The translations under genes were made by a program, and so were the position numbers. A stretch of 64,000 nt of DNA from Amphiura filiformis (taxonomy: Eukaryota; Echinodermata; Ophiuroidea; Amphilepidida; Amphiuridae): the NCBI RefSeq assembly GCF_039555335.1, contig NC_092639.1, forward strand, positions 33,078,353-33,142,352, written 5' to 3'. The first letter of the stretch is position 1. Each line of letters opens with the position of its first letter. Below are positions 23,803 through 36,269 of the stretch, piece after piece. Under the pieces are notes generated by a model, which saw only the letters and a program-made list of their open reading frames with translations, did no database searches and had not been told where the DNA came from.

Positions 23803-26800
23803 CAATGGACATACTGCAGTTACTGTTCATTTTCCTATACACAATACACAGTACTCTCACCATTGAGATGTGACCTCTACAAACAGTGTATGTTAGAGGT
23901 ATAGGGCATTTCCTAGTTAACGTCACTGTGTGAAAAATAACCGGCCAATATTTATCGTACTCTCTGAAATTCTAGGAAATACAGTTTTGTAACATGTCCT
24001 AAATTTTTAGCTAATTTAGATATTTGGAAATATTCGCACTTTGGTTTTTTAGCAAGTAGGGCACGGCATGGCCTGCAAAATTCCCTGTGTAAATCGAATG
24101 CAACTTTTAGTGACTATCACTCACTTGTAGACCGCTCTCTTCCGAAGGGCATAAACCACTGGACGGATATTTTTTGTACTAGCTTGATGTCAATCAAAAA
24201 TAATGTAAACATTACATGTAGGCTAAAAACTGAGTATGTGGGGCATCTGCAAATGTTCGTACCTCCCTGATATGTAAATGACAGATAACAGCAAAAACAG
24301 CTCCCATATATGTCCATTACTTTGGTCAGTGCAGCGAGCCAGGGGATTTTCTTTATATTGCGTAACAAAAAACAATAAGTACATGGATATTTGATCGCCT
24401 GTAAGTGCAACCTACAATCTGATTAAAGTGACAGTGAGTGGGATATTAATAAAATAAGTATGTCATTGTACACACAAAATAACATACACTTTGGGATATT
24501 AAAAATAAGATACAAATCTCTACAACTATCAAGCTATTTTTATAAAGGCAATATAGAGGCCTACGTTTCTTTTAAGCGTACAAAAACATCCGCTTCAAAT
24601 AAATTCCATAATTTTAAATAATTTTTGAAAACTTGCCAATAATGTAATTTAAAGTCTGTTGATTCGATCAAATTTCTCAACTTAAGATCTTGTAGGATGA
24701 GTAATAGCTTTTATTTCAATTTCTTGACGAATTTGACCTATTTACTTTAGTAAGGTATGACTAATTGCACAATAGATCAAGGAAATGTATCAAGGTAAAA
24801 TAACCCAGATATAGAGGATATAGATTATGAGAGCAAAAATAGATGTACACGTTTCCATTTCAGAAGGCTCAAAATCAAATCAAATTAAGGTTTATAATTA
24901 TAGTGTAGGTTTTTAGACAGCTGTAAATAAATGCTATTGAGTATAGGTGTTAAAGTCGGTGGCACTTTAAAGCATCGAGTGTCAAGTCTTCAATCCCAAA
25001 ATCATAGATTTACCTGTAGATCTTTGAAAACCTCACGCGGAAATCATCGGAAATTGCTCGGAAATGAGAGCACGTGGACTTTGAGCAACCAATCCGATGT
25101 CGTGGTCACCTCAAAATATGTAAACAAACCACTTCAATTTAAAGACCAGCCCTAGCGCGGTTGTTTTATGTGATTATTTATTAGTTTTTCAAACAAAACA
25201 TCGTGAACAACACAAATTTAGACCAATTAGGAAATATGATTTAGGATAAATATTAAATAGCGCCACCAATAGTTTGCATTTAGTTCATAAAAACCCAATT
25301 CTACGTACATACATCAAACAACGGCCATGCTGTTGCTTGAGAAATGTGAACAATATTTTTGACCCAAATTGAAAGATGTGAAAAACATTCTTTGTGGAAA
25401 TTTATTTATTTTTAAACTTCAACGTGTTCATCTACCATTTCCTCGTTTCAAGTTCTCAGATTTAGTTTCTCTTTTGTACAGAAACCAAACATGTCAAAAA
25501 CAGGAGCAGATCTTGTCTGGAAAACACCGAAAGCTGAATTTATACTTCATCACTGAGCGGTAGCGATGAGCCAATAGAGCGCTTTTTGTTGCGTTGGGAA
25601 AAGCGCCTCTACTTGATTGGTCAAATACCCAACGCTTTTCGCTCAGTAATAAATTCAACATTAGTGTGGGAAGGACACACACTAGTGAATAGTACCATAG
25701 AAGTATATAATAGCCTAATGTCATGATTTTGCTAAAGCACATTATCGGCTACATATTCGCCTTTGTGTTATGTTATATGTATGGATTAGATATCAATCAC
25801 ACGCGTACGTACACGTACATGGTGACTGCTGCATTCATAAGCGACATATAAAATTATGAATTAGTTTTTTGTCCTCGGAAAGCAAAACACATACATCTCA
25901 CCTAGGCTCCCCTATCCCCTTACCCATATTACCTCCTCTTCGCCTACACTCCCCAGTGTCTCCTTCTTCTCTCCCTCACCTCTCCCCTAGACTGTACGCT
26001 TCCCTCCCTTACACCCTACTCCAATCCCCATCCTAGCTCTCCTATCCCTTCCTTCCCTCCCTCTTCTAATCCACTCTCTCCCTCTGTTTCTCTTTGTCTC
26101 TCACCTAGCCCCCACGCCCCCCCACACACCCCCCCTGCTCCCCCTCTCGCCCTCTCTCCCCTTTCTCATTTTTTTCGTGCAATAAATAACTTGAATAAAA
26201 GTCAACTAGCCTTCGAGTGTCTATTCTTTTGTAATCTAGGAGGAAATATTTTGATGGCCTTTATTTTTTCACAGGAGCATAATTCAAGGATTATTGGAAC
26301 ATCTACACCACACTTTCAAACGTAGATTGATTTGTTCGATTTCTCTGCTCGTGAATAATGCACTGCGAAATTTAAACACTTCTTTGATCAAGGTAACATC
26401 AAACAATTGATTCTGCAGTCACACGATTATGTAACAAACTGAAATGAAACCAAAACTGCTTTCTACAAGTTTTTAGCTTCTAACAAAGAGTCCAGACAAA
26501 TATATCGGTAATGACGTCAGTCAAGAGCTTAGGCAGGATAATAGGAAACAACGTGACCAAAACCAAAAACTAATCCTAATACTCATAACTTGATACGACC
26601 GAATATATGAAAGTGCCTCTCTCATCCAAAAATGACGTGACAAAGTTGATCGTGATTTAATGATTCCTGTTACACATTTGAACTTCGCACTGAACATTGC
26701 ATGCTTCGGGTTTAATCGGAATGAATCGTTAAAAGGCGAGTTGAAAAGCTCTATAGAGCTTATCCAATCAGGTGGTGTTTACCTTCCAGCCTATTCACCC

Positions 26801-26961
26801 ACCCACCCCACCACCTCCTCTTGGGCTAATTGTAGGACCATGATACGTAATACAAGACATTTAAGCATTCCTTCATGGTCACCTAACCCTCGTATTGTTT
26901 TTGTATGCCATTGATCAACTTTTCAAAAGTGCCGATATTGTCATCAAACTTAGACTTAGTA
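23803..26961 (+). repeat. 3.16-kb tandem duplication, copy 1
   Basis: Every block recurs 3,159 bp downstream. The unit begins CAATGGACATACTGCAG and ends at CAAACTTAGACTTAGTA. It carries a 100-bp hairpin (ACTGAGCG to CGCTCAGT, about 25,551-25,648), a C/T-rich stretch (25,905-26,165) and no supported gene. The 97-, 82- and 74-aa frames shared by both copies are in repeat sequence, show no protein family and have nonsynonymous-type changes equal to noise. Confidence 0.97.
25905..26165 (+). repeat. Polypyrimidine (C/T-rich) tract; twin at 29,064-29,330
   Basis: About 260 bp almost free of G on the plus strand, with CTCCCT/CCCCTTCC runs. The second copy differs in a few lengths, as expected for unstable simple DNA. 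Confidence 0.85.
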
Positions 26962-29900
26962 CAATGGACATACTGCAGTTACTGTTCATTTTCCTATACA
27001 CAATACACAGTACTCTCACCATTGAGATGTGACCTCTACAAACAGTGTATGTTAGAGGTATAGGGCATTTCCTAGTTAACGTCACTGTGTGAAAAATAAC
27101 CGGCCAATATTTATCGTACTCTCTGAAATTCTAGGAAATACAGTTTTGTAACATGTCCTAAATTTTTAGCTAATTTAGATATTTGGAAATATTCGCACTT
27201 TGGTGTTTTGGCAAGTAGGGCACGGCATGGCCTGCAAAATTCCCTGTGTAAATCGAATGCAACTTTTAGTGACTATCACTCACTTGTAGACCGCTCTCTT
27301 CCGAAGGGCATAAACCACTGGACGGATATTTTTTGTACTAGCTTGATGTCAATCAAAAATAATGTAAACATTACATGTAGGCTAAAAACTGAGTATGTGG
27401 GGCATCTGCAAATGTTCGTACCTCCCTGATATGTAAATGACAGATAACAGCAAAAACAGCTCCCATATATGTCCATTACTTTGGTCAGTGCAGCGAGCCA
27501 GGGGATTTTCTTTATATTGCGTAACAAAAAACAATAAGTACATGGATATTTGATCGCCTGTAAGTGCAACCTACAATCTGATTAAAGTGACAGTGAGTGG
27601 GATATTAATAAAATAAGTATGTCATTGTACACACAAAATAACATACACTTTGGGATATTAAAAAGAAGATACAGATCTCTACAACTATCAAGCTATTTTT
27701 ATAAAGGCAATATAGAGGCCTACGTTTCTTTTAAGCGTACAAAAACATCCGCTTCAAATAAATTCCATAATTTTAAATAATTTTTGAAAACTTGCCAATA
27801 ATGTAATTTAAAGTCTGTTGATTCGATCAAATTTCTCAACTTAAGATCTTGTAGGATGAGTAATAGCTTTTATTTCAATTTCTTGACGAATTTGACCTAT
27901 TTACTTTAGTAAGGTATGACTAATTGCACAATAGATCAAGGAAATGTATCAAGGTAAAATAACCCAGATATAGAGGATATAGATTATGAGAGCAAAAATA
28001 GATGTACACGTTTCCATTTCAGAAGGTTCAAAATCAAATCAAATTAAGGTTTATAATTATAGTGTAGGTTTTTAGACAGCTGTAAATAAATGCTATTGAG
28101 TATAGGTGTTAAAGTCGGTGGCACTTTAAAGCATCGAGTGTCAAGTCTTCAATCCCAAAATCATAGATTTACCTGTAGATCTTTGAAAACCTCATGCGGA
28201 AATCATCGGAAATTGCTCGGAAATGAGAGCACGTGGACTTTGAGCAACCAATCCGATGTCGTGGTCACCTCAAAATATGTAAACAAACCACTTCAATTTA
28301 AAGACCAGCCCTAGCGCGGTTGTTTTATGTGATTATTTATTAGTTTTTCAAACAAAACATCGTGAACAACACAAATTTAGACCAATTAGGAAATATGATT
28401 TAGGATAAATATTAAATAGCGCCACCAATAGTTTGCATTTAGTTCATAAAAACCCAATTCTACGTACATACATCAAACAACGGCCATGCTGTTGCTTGAG
28501 AAATGTGTGAACAATATTTTTGACCCAAATTGAAAGATGTGAAAAACATTCTTTGTGGAAATTAATTTATTTTTAAACTTCAACGTGTTCATCTACCATT
28601 TCCTCGTTTCAAGTTCTCAGATTTAGTTTCTCTTTTGTACAGAAACCAAACATGTCAAAAACAGGAGCAGATCTTGTCTGGAAAACACCGAAAGCTGAAT
28701 TTATACTTCATCACTGAGCGGTAGCGATGAGCCAATAGAGCGCTTTTTGTTGCGTTGGGAAAAGCGCCTCTACTTGATTGGTCAAATACCCAACGCTTTT
28801 CGCTCAGTAATAAATTCAACATTAGTGTGGGAAGGACACACACTAGTGAATAGTACCATAGAAGTATATAATAGCCTAATGTCATGATTTTGCTAAAGCA
28901 CATTATCGGCTACATATTCGCCTTTGTGTTATGTTATATGTATGGATTAGATATCAATCACACGCGTACGTACACGTACATGGTGACTGCTGCATTCATA
29001 AGCGACATAAAAAATTATGAATTAGTTTTTTGTCCTCGGAAAGCAAAACACATACATCTCACCTAGGCTCCCCTATCCCCTTACCCATATTACCTCCTCT
29101 TCGCCTACACTCCCCAGTGTCTCCTTCTTCTCTCCCTCACCTCTCCCCTAGACTGTACGCTTCCCTCCCTTACACCCTACTCCAATCCCCATCCTAGCTC
29201 TCCTATCCCCTTCCTTCCCTCCCCTTCTAATCCACTCTCTCCCTCTGTTTCTCTTTGTCTCTCACCTAGCCCCCACGCCCCCCCACACACACACCCGCTC
29301 CCCCTCTCCTCCCTCTCTCTCCCCTTTCTCATTTTTTTTTCGTGCAATAAATAACTTGAATAAAAGTCAACTAGCCTTCGAGTGTCTATTCTTTTGTAAT
29401 CTAGGGAGGAAATATTTTGATGGCCTTTATTTTTTTCACAGGAGCATAATTCAAGGATTATTGGAACATCTACACCACACTTTCAAACGTAGATTGATTT
29501 GTTCGATTTCTCTGCTCGTGAATAATGCACTGCGAAATTTAAACACTTCTTTGATCAAGGTAACATCAAACAATTGATTCTGCAGTCACACGATTATGTA
29601 ACAAACTGAAATGAAACCAAAACTGCTTTCTACAAGTTTTTAGCTTCTAACAAAGAGTCCAGACAAATATATCGGTAATGACGTCAGTCAAGAGCTTAGG
29701 CAGGATAATAGGAAACAACGTGACCAAAACCAAAAACTAATCCTAATACTCATAACTTGATACGACCGAATATATGAAAGTGCCTCTCTCATCCAAAAAT
29801 GACGTGACAAAGTTGATCGTGATTTAATGATTCCTGTTACACATTTGAACTTCGCACTGAACATTGCATGCTTCGGGTTTAATCGGAATGAATCGTTAAA

Positions 29901-30128
29901 GGCGAGTTGAAAAGCTCTATAGAGCTTATCCAATCAGGTGGTGTTTACCTTCCAGCCTATTCACCCACCCACCCCACCACCTCCTCTTGGGCTAATTGTA
30001 GGACCATGATACGTAATACAAGACATTTAAGCATTCCTTCATGGTCACCTAACCCTCGTATTGTTTTTGTATGCCATTGATCAACTTTTCAAAAGTGCCG
30101 ATATTGTCATCAAACTTAGACTTAGTAC
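26962..30128 (+). repeat. 3.16-kb tandem duplication, copy 2
   Basis: Near-identical to copy 1. Visible differences are single substitutions (for example AAATAAG versus AAAGAAG near 27,664), a GTGT insertion at about 28,505 and small length changes in the C/T-rich part. The duplication must be recent or maintained by gene conversion. Ends at CTTAGTACA. Confidence 0.97.
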
Positions 30129-30767
30129 AGTGTTGGAAATGTTTCCCCTCTTTGATTCCTCTTTTCCAAATTAATAAAAATATTACAACACAAGTATTAT
30201 CAACGTACTCCTGACTTTCGAATTTTGTTCCAAATCGTATAAAACCGAAGCATTATGATTTGTCATAAAATTGAGGAATTAATCTAATTACGTGTTGTGG
30301 CCAAAGATAAACCTCAGAACGTTGACAATTGACAAATCTAGAGACGGTGTATTGCGTTCCCTGTGGAAACTGTGACAAGGTAAGTTGGAGAAACGATGCG
30401 AGTTAACGACTTAAAGAACATACTGGCGATATACAAACGACTTGAAGAACACTGCCTTTAACACGTTGTAATAGCATAACACCACAGACACATATGACAT
30501 GATGCTGTCGAAGTGCTCTGCAGAGAAGAAAAACTGTTGCCAAGAGAAGTGAGGGAGGCAGTTTTCATCCAGAAAGAAACCAACCCTACCCTTAACAGGG
30601 ACGGGTCGAGAGCTTTCCAAAATCTATGATACTTTGCTTCTTGAAACACTTGGGGAAACACCGTCCAAAAGGACAAATTGCACTGCCAACTACACCACCC
30701 TACGCCATACATAAATTCCCCTAGCCCCATTTCTATAAAATGAAATGTTCAAAAAAGGAAACTAGTT

Positions 30768-30876
30768 TGGCAGAGGAGGGCCTCGAACCCATGCCGCACC
30801 TTGCCGCACCTATCAAGGCTATTGAACTTATGATATTGTAGTACCAAAGCCCTAGACCAGTCGCCCACCTGAAGTA
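30768..30876 (-). mobile_element. tRNA-like SINE head remnant
   Basis: On the minus strand GGGCGACTGGTCTAGGGC and GGGTTCGAGGCCC resemble the A and B boxes of a class II (Leu/Ser-like) tRNA, separated by about 65 nt with a duplicated TGCCGCACC. Structure is poor, so it is not a working tRNA gene. Confidence 0.45.
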
Positions 30877-30981
30877 GCTATCTTGACATTTGAAGCTATA
30901 CACAACTCCAACATACCGGGTATAGAATTAACAATATTCATCATCATCATCATCATCATCATCAGTCGGCTGCGGAGCAGG

Positions 30982-31430
30982 CTACAAGCTTTCTCCAACT
31001 ATTGCGATCTTTGCAAGCGAAACCATTTTGTTTGGCTGCAGCATCCCTTCAGTATCTCCTAGGAGGTGCTGGACATACTGTACGTACAGTGTTCGCAGCC
31101 GTCCCGGTTTCCTCTTCCCATATGGTGGAATATAAAGGGCATATTCTTTCACAGGCTCGTTGTCTTCAAGACGCAGTATATGGCCGAGAAATTTGAGTTG
31201 ATGAATCTTGACTCTGGCAACCAGTGGAGTGGTGTTGGTCAGATTGTAGATGGTTTCATTTGGAATCCTATCAACACGCTTGATGTTTAACATGACTTTG
31301 TAGGAAGATGTTACAAAGGCATTGATCTTGTTTTCCGTGGTGATTACCCATAACTCACACCCGTACAGAAAGAAAGTAACACAAGTTGTCTCAAACAGCT
31401 TAATTTTACAACAATATTATGACAAGCAAA
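30982..31430 (-). pseudogene. LINE reverse-transcriptase C-terminal fragment with (ATG)n tail
   Basis: About 145 codons stay open on the minus strand and encode the typical end of a non-LTR retrotransposon ORF2. LYGCELW corresponds to the LYGSETW motif, followed by KINAFVTSSYKVMLNIKRVD, then HQLKFLGHILR (WxGHVxRM motif) and GKRKPGRLRT. The catalytic RT core is missing. A stop is followed by a short 3' end and (ATG)n (30,940-30,965), the usual LINE tail. It differs from the CR1-like tails at 13.5 and 17.9 kb, so a second LINE clade is present. The open frame suggests a fairly young insertion. Confidence 0.82.
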
Positions 31431-31719
31431 GACAGAAAATTTACCATATTTGGGGGGTTTACCCGCTTAAATCATTATGTGTATTATAGCGCTAGCTATA
31501 TTGTTGATAATATGTGTTTCTACATACAGAAAATACAACAATAGGGGCCCTATACATACACAATACATATATCGATTTTGACTTCGGGCGGCAAGGGGTC
31601 ACCGGCTTCAAAGGTATAATTTTTCTTATGAAGACGTTCTGGGTTTATAATATTCCACATAGAGCCCCAAAGTTAATTTCAGAACATAAAAGATAAGATT
31701 ACCTTACAAACGAAAGGCA

Positions 31720-31810
31720 GTGCTCCCCCCCATAATTTGGATGCCTATGGAAAAGTACCATTGCCCCCCCAATAATTTTGGCCAGGCACCATTGCCCCCC
31801 CCAATATTTA
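31720..31810. repeat. C-run repeats (GTACCATTGCCCCCCC)
   Basis: Three spaced C-runs each follow AGTGCT or ACCATTG and precede AATAATTT/AATATTT-like sequence, an imperfect tandem array of roughly 40 bp per unit. Confidence 0.5.
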
Positions 31811-32603
31811 ACATCTTCCGGAACCCCTGAAATAGTAATCTTTAGCGGGTTCGATGTAATTTTTATATATATTATCACCAACAATTCCCAAAAATATTGG
31901 CGTAAATAAAATTTAAATTCAAAATAAATTACTCTGCAGTCTAAACCAGATCAATTTCACCGCGATTGGGTATCACGAATCGTTATATGATGTACAGTTA
32001 ATATTCATATATTCTTTTATACATAGGATGCTTCAGTTTTACACAATATTTCGTCGAAAACCCTCCCACTCGGCTATTTCTTTCAAAGCTAGTCAGGCTA
32101 ATAGCCTGTGCAATAAATTAGCATTAAATCAATTTTATTGTAAAAACACGTTTAGAAACTATTTCATTTTGGTGTATACTGCTGTGACTCTCAACATCCG
32201 AAATAAGTAAAAAGGTCATACGTCAGCTATTCGCCAGTATCACGCCGTTGGTGACGAAGTATGGTTAGCCTACTCTGAAATTATTGGGACAAAAATCGTG
32301 AGTGTTTTTGAATACATAGGAGGCCGGTCGAGTGCAGATCCGTCGGAACACGCTTTTCAATACGGAATAAATGCTAACCTCATCGTGACATCATCCATGC
32401 AGCAAAGTTCATTTCCCATTGAAAAAGCGTTATCCGACCAATTCTGATAGACTGCATTTTTACTTTTTGGAGCAGAATGATTGAAGAACGTCTGGAAAGT
32501 AAGAAGGCAGTATGTCATTTGTTTACAGATACTACTGTTTTACCTGGGAGGACAGCCATGAAAACAAACACTCTGAAGTGTCAAAACCCTATGCCACTAT
32601 TTA

Positions 32604-32995
32604 AGGTTAGAAACTATTTTAAACTGTTACGAGTTGGTAGTTCACAGCGTCTTGCGAATGGTAGTGAGCTTTGGCAAAAATAGCATTGATCATTTCATAG
32701 CAAGTGTGTGGAAAAATTCAAAATCACAGATATACTTTTGTAAATCCTGTGGTTCTTGGGTTACGTTGTAAAAAGGCCCGAAACAACAACACTTTTGTAA
32801 AACGTGCATACCCCATTAACAACAAGTTTACAAAATATATCATTTATAGAATGAACTTTTGCAACACATCAAAGTGTTATTTACGATAATATATTGATTT
32901 AGATAATGAAAATCGATTTTTTTTTTTTTTTTTTTTTTTTGGCTGCTTCGACCATCAATACCTCGTCTACCCTTAATACATAGCATTGCGCTAAT
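32604..32995 (+). repeat. Inverted partner of 47,283-47,680
   Basis: AACAACACTTTTGTAAAACGT, ATAGAATGAACTTTTGCAA and ACCTCGTCTACCCTTAA recur as reverse complements at 47.3-47.7 kb. This copy has a 24-nt T run (32,917-32,940). A possible short frame just upstream (32,476-32,605) is unsupported. Confidence 0.85.
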
Positions 32996-33339
32996 GATGA
33001 CATAATCTGAGGGTGCTTCTAACCTAATCTCAAGGGGGTTGAATACAATAACACTATGTTTTATTCATTAGACTGACATTTTAGCTTTTGAGTTTCTCCA
33101 AAAACAGTTGATGCTTGACGTATATAGTTCATTAATATGCTCTTAACCTTTCAGATTTCAAATAGCAGTGGTTATTAATTTATAGAATATGATTAATTCA
33201 AAGAAGATGCAACTATCAATAACACTCAAAGTTTTAAACTTTTATAGCAGAAAGAGTGTAATAATTATTTGGATATTATCTAGTTTAAGTGGCAAAGTGC
33301 AACCTACAATCTGATTGTGGGATATTAAGAATGGATATG

Positions 33340-33707
33340 TTAAGGGGGTACTACACCCCTCGATAAATTTGTGTCTATTTTTGCATTTTTCTCAAAAACT
33401 AAAAACACACCGGTAACAAAAGTTATGTATATTATAGGGGCAAGGAATCCAATTACTACACTGGAATTTCAGTGTCCCATGACAAGCGGTTTGTTATTTA
33501 TGATAAGAAATAAGGTACCGCTAGGATGTACCTCATTTCCTGTCATATATACTGAACCGCTTGTCTTGAGTCACTGAAATTTCAGTGAAGTAATTGGATT
33601 CCTTGCCCCAATAATATACATAACTTTTGTTACCAGCATATTATTATTATTTGAGAAAAATGCAAAAATAGTCACAAATTTACCACAGGGGTATAGTACC
33701 CCCTTAA
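33340..33707. mobile_element. TTAA-flanked foldback MITE with extensive inverted arms
   Basis: TTAA (33,340-33,343) plus GGGGGTACTACACCCC at left and GGGGTATAGTACCCCC plus TTAA (33,704-33,707) at right. The arms pair over most of the 360-bp element (CAAGGAATCCAATTACT at left, AGTAATTGGATTCCTTG at right). The empty site in the duplicated copy near 34,010 has a single TTAA. TTAA target duplication is typical of piggyBac-type elements. Confidence 0.87.
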
Positions 33708-34201
33708 CAAAAAAGAATCAAGGCATTTTCAATCGAAAATGGGGGGTAAAGGCACACACCTTTAAGCTTACTTTCAGCACTATAAACAAACAAATTCTGA
33801 TTTTATACATAGGATGCTTCAGTTTTTACACACAAATATTTCGTCGAAAACCCTCCCACTTGGCTATTTCTTTCAAAGCTAGTCAGTAATCAATAACACT
33901 CAAAGTTTTAAACTTTTATAGCAGAAAGAGTATAATAATTATTTGGATATTATCTAGTTTAAGTGGCTAAGTGCAACCTAAAATTTGATTGTGGGATATT
34001 AAGAATGAGTATGTTAACAATAAATAACCAGGGCATTGTACAAAATAATGTAACACATCCTTTGCTACCTGAAAATGGAAAATGGAGATGAAGGCACCCA
34101 CCTTTAAGCTTACTTTTAGCACTATAAACAAACACCTCTGATACTAGTGCTGAAAGTCAGCTTATTTGTTGAAATTTCAACCTACGAACATCTTCATAAT
34201 T

Positions 34202-34391
34202 GTTCTTAAATCAATAATCTGTGGCGTAGCGTCATATTGGCACGTGGGCATGTGCCCCCCCATCGATTGCAAAATTTGGAAATTCCCACAGGAAAATTGT
34301 CGAAAAACGGCCTGTGCCCCCCCCTCATCAGACGCAGTGCCCCATCATGGTTGGTGCCCCCCCAATATGATGACCCACGCTACGCCACTGG
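34202..34391. mobile_element. MITE with TGGCGTAGCGT termini
   Basis: TGTGGCGTAGCGTCATATT at left mirrors AATATGATGACCCACGCTACGCCACTG at right. GTGCCCCCCC runs lie inside. Confidence 0.7.
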
Positions 34392-35047
34392 TTGAAACTT
34401 TAGGAAATAAATTTTAAACTTTTTATCTACTATTGGGATAAATCCGACCGACCGACCCATCACTCAAAATGGGTCAAACGACAACTTTTTTACTTATATC
34501 TCTCACCACGTGTGAATGTTCAGTCGTGATATTTAAAGAATATTTGTTTTTGATAGACTTTCGGTTCCTTGAAAAAAACATCTTTCATACGAATGAAGCA
34601 AAATTGGTTTCCGTCACCGCTTCACAGATTATGGGTATCAAATCTAATCATACGGTAAGATCTTGTAAGGCAAGTAGTATAGATTTTAATTCAATTTCTT
34701 TAATGATAGATTTACTTTTTTTTTAACTTTAATATCGTACGATCAATTCCACAATAAATAAAGGAAATATATCAAAGTAAAATGAGCCAGATAGAGGATG
34801 TAGATTATGAGAGCAAAAATAAATCTGCATGTTTCTATTTCAGAGGGTTTAAAATCAAGACAAACATAAAGGTTTAAAAACACACAGTAGGCTTCAGACA
34901 GCTGTAAATAAATGCTATTGAGTATTACTATTAAAGTCGTACTTCAGTCTCTAAATGGTACTTCAAAGTATTCCCGATTAAATTGATTTGAGGCTAAAAG
35001 AGTAAAAAAAGGCTACCCAGTATATCACCCAACTTGTGCAGACGATG

Positions 35048-35187
<140 letters not shown>

Positions 35188-36088
35188 ATAATGATAAACA
35201 TCCATAAAGATCCAACACGTTTACAGTCAGAACGAGAGCAGAATAAATGTAAAAAGGACTGAAAATCAAACGTGATAATTTTACAAAGCAGGCAAGCAAT
35301 ATAATAGTAAAAGTACAATGCAAAATTAAAAGTATATACAAGCAATATAATGTATAATACCAATACAATATCAAATTTAGAGTATGAAATAGAGTTCATT
35401 TACAAGCGGTTGGATTTAATAATAATAAAGGATTTAATAATAATAAAAAAAGTATATGGATAAAAAAGAGTATGGATGACTAGCGTCCACGCCGTTAGCA
35501 ACAGATTAACAAAGAGAAAAACTAACATTTTATTGCAAGCAAAACCTTGCCCTAAAGAACATCACAATAAATACATTATAATCAGAGAAACAAACATTTC
35601 AAGCCAAATATTCACACCATTATTGAACATAATTTAAATATAAGCAATATAATGAGGTAAACAAAAGTATAATATCATATGATTAAAACAATTCAATCTT
35701 AAATACAATAATTATGCTACATATAGCAAGATGGAACAAAGTAGAGCCAGTATGAGGAACACATAGAAGGCTAAAAATAGAACCCTGGTGGAACAGAGGT
35801 CGCCAGAAACCACCAAATGGCTTGAATGAATTGTGAGACAATGCATGCGCAATGCACGCACGAGTTGTTGGACGTGGCAAATCATGAAAATGATGACACT
35901 AAAACTTTGATACATAGCAATTACATATAGAGGTGGCATAAACCTTTTATCACCAACCCATATCAGTTCGATTAGCTAAATTAGATTTCGGGTGTCGTTT
36001 CAAATGATTGCAAACTAAACAAGTTTGTTATATCCCGAAACTTTTAATGATTTGAATACTGCTAATTATTTTGATGATTTTTCCTTAG

Positions 36089-36268
36089 ACGAACAAGAAT
36101 AATGTTGTTATAGACGAGGCCGAGTGTAAAGCAATAAAAGAAACATACAACATATGTGGAAGGCTTTTTGATTATCTAAAAAATAAGTTTAATTTGTTTG
36201 CACCCTTCGTTACTCGTTTTGTATGTTGTCCGTGTCTGCCACCTACCTGCTCTGACATCACTGATTAG
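36089..36268 (+). CDS. Possible short terminal exon, unrecognised
   Basis: A polypyrimidine tract and AG (GATTTTTCCTTAG, ending 36,088) are followed by 59 open codons and a TAG. The translation contains IDEAECKAIKETYNICGR and a Cys-rich end (FVCCPCLPPTCSD). It has six cysteines and mixed charge, unlike neighbouring shadow frames. No start codon or upstream partner exon was identified and no family is recognised. An ORF of this length is not rare in AT-rich DNA, so the call rests mainly on the acceptor and composition. Confidence 0.18.
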   Translation, partial: TNKNNVVIDEAECKAIKETYNICGRLFDYLKNKFNLFAPFVTRFVCCPCLPPTCSDITD

Positions 36269-36269
36269 C

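Larger units (their letters stand above)
33050..34960 (+). repeat. Diverged copy 4 of the 21-30 kb family, internally duplicated
   Basis: Blocks at 33,210-33,330 and 33,889-34,010 (AATAACACTCAAAGTTTTAAAC) show an internal tandem duplication. The end (34,745-34,960, TCAGACAGCTGTAAATAAATG) matches 21,650-21,830. A CTTCAGTTTTACAC segment is shared with 32,025-32,095. Contains the MITEs listed separately. Confidence 0.75.

Noticed and set aside
24117-24410. 97-aa frame identical in both tandem copies (also 27,276-27,569)
   Set aside because: Identity is explained by the recent duplication. It has no start context, splice sites or family match, and lies in repeat DNA.
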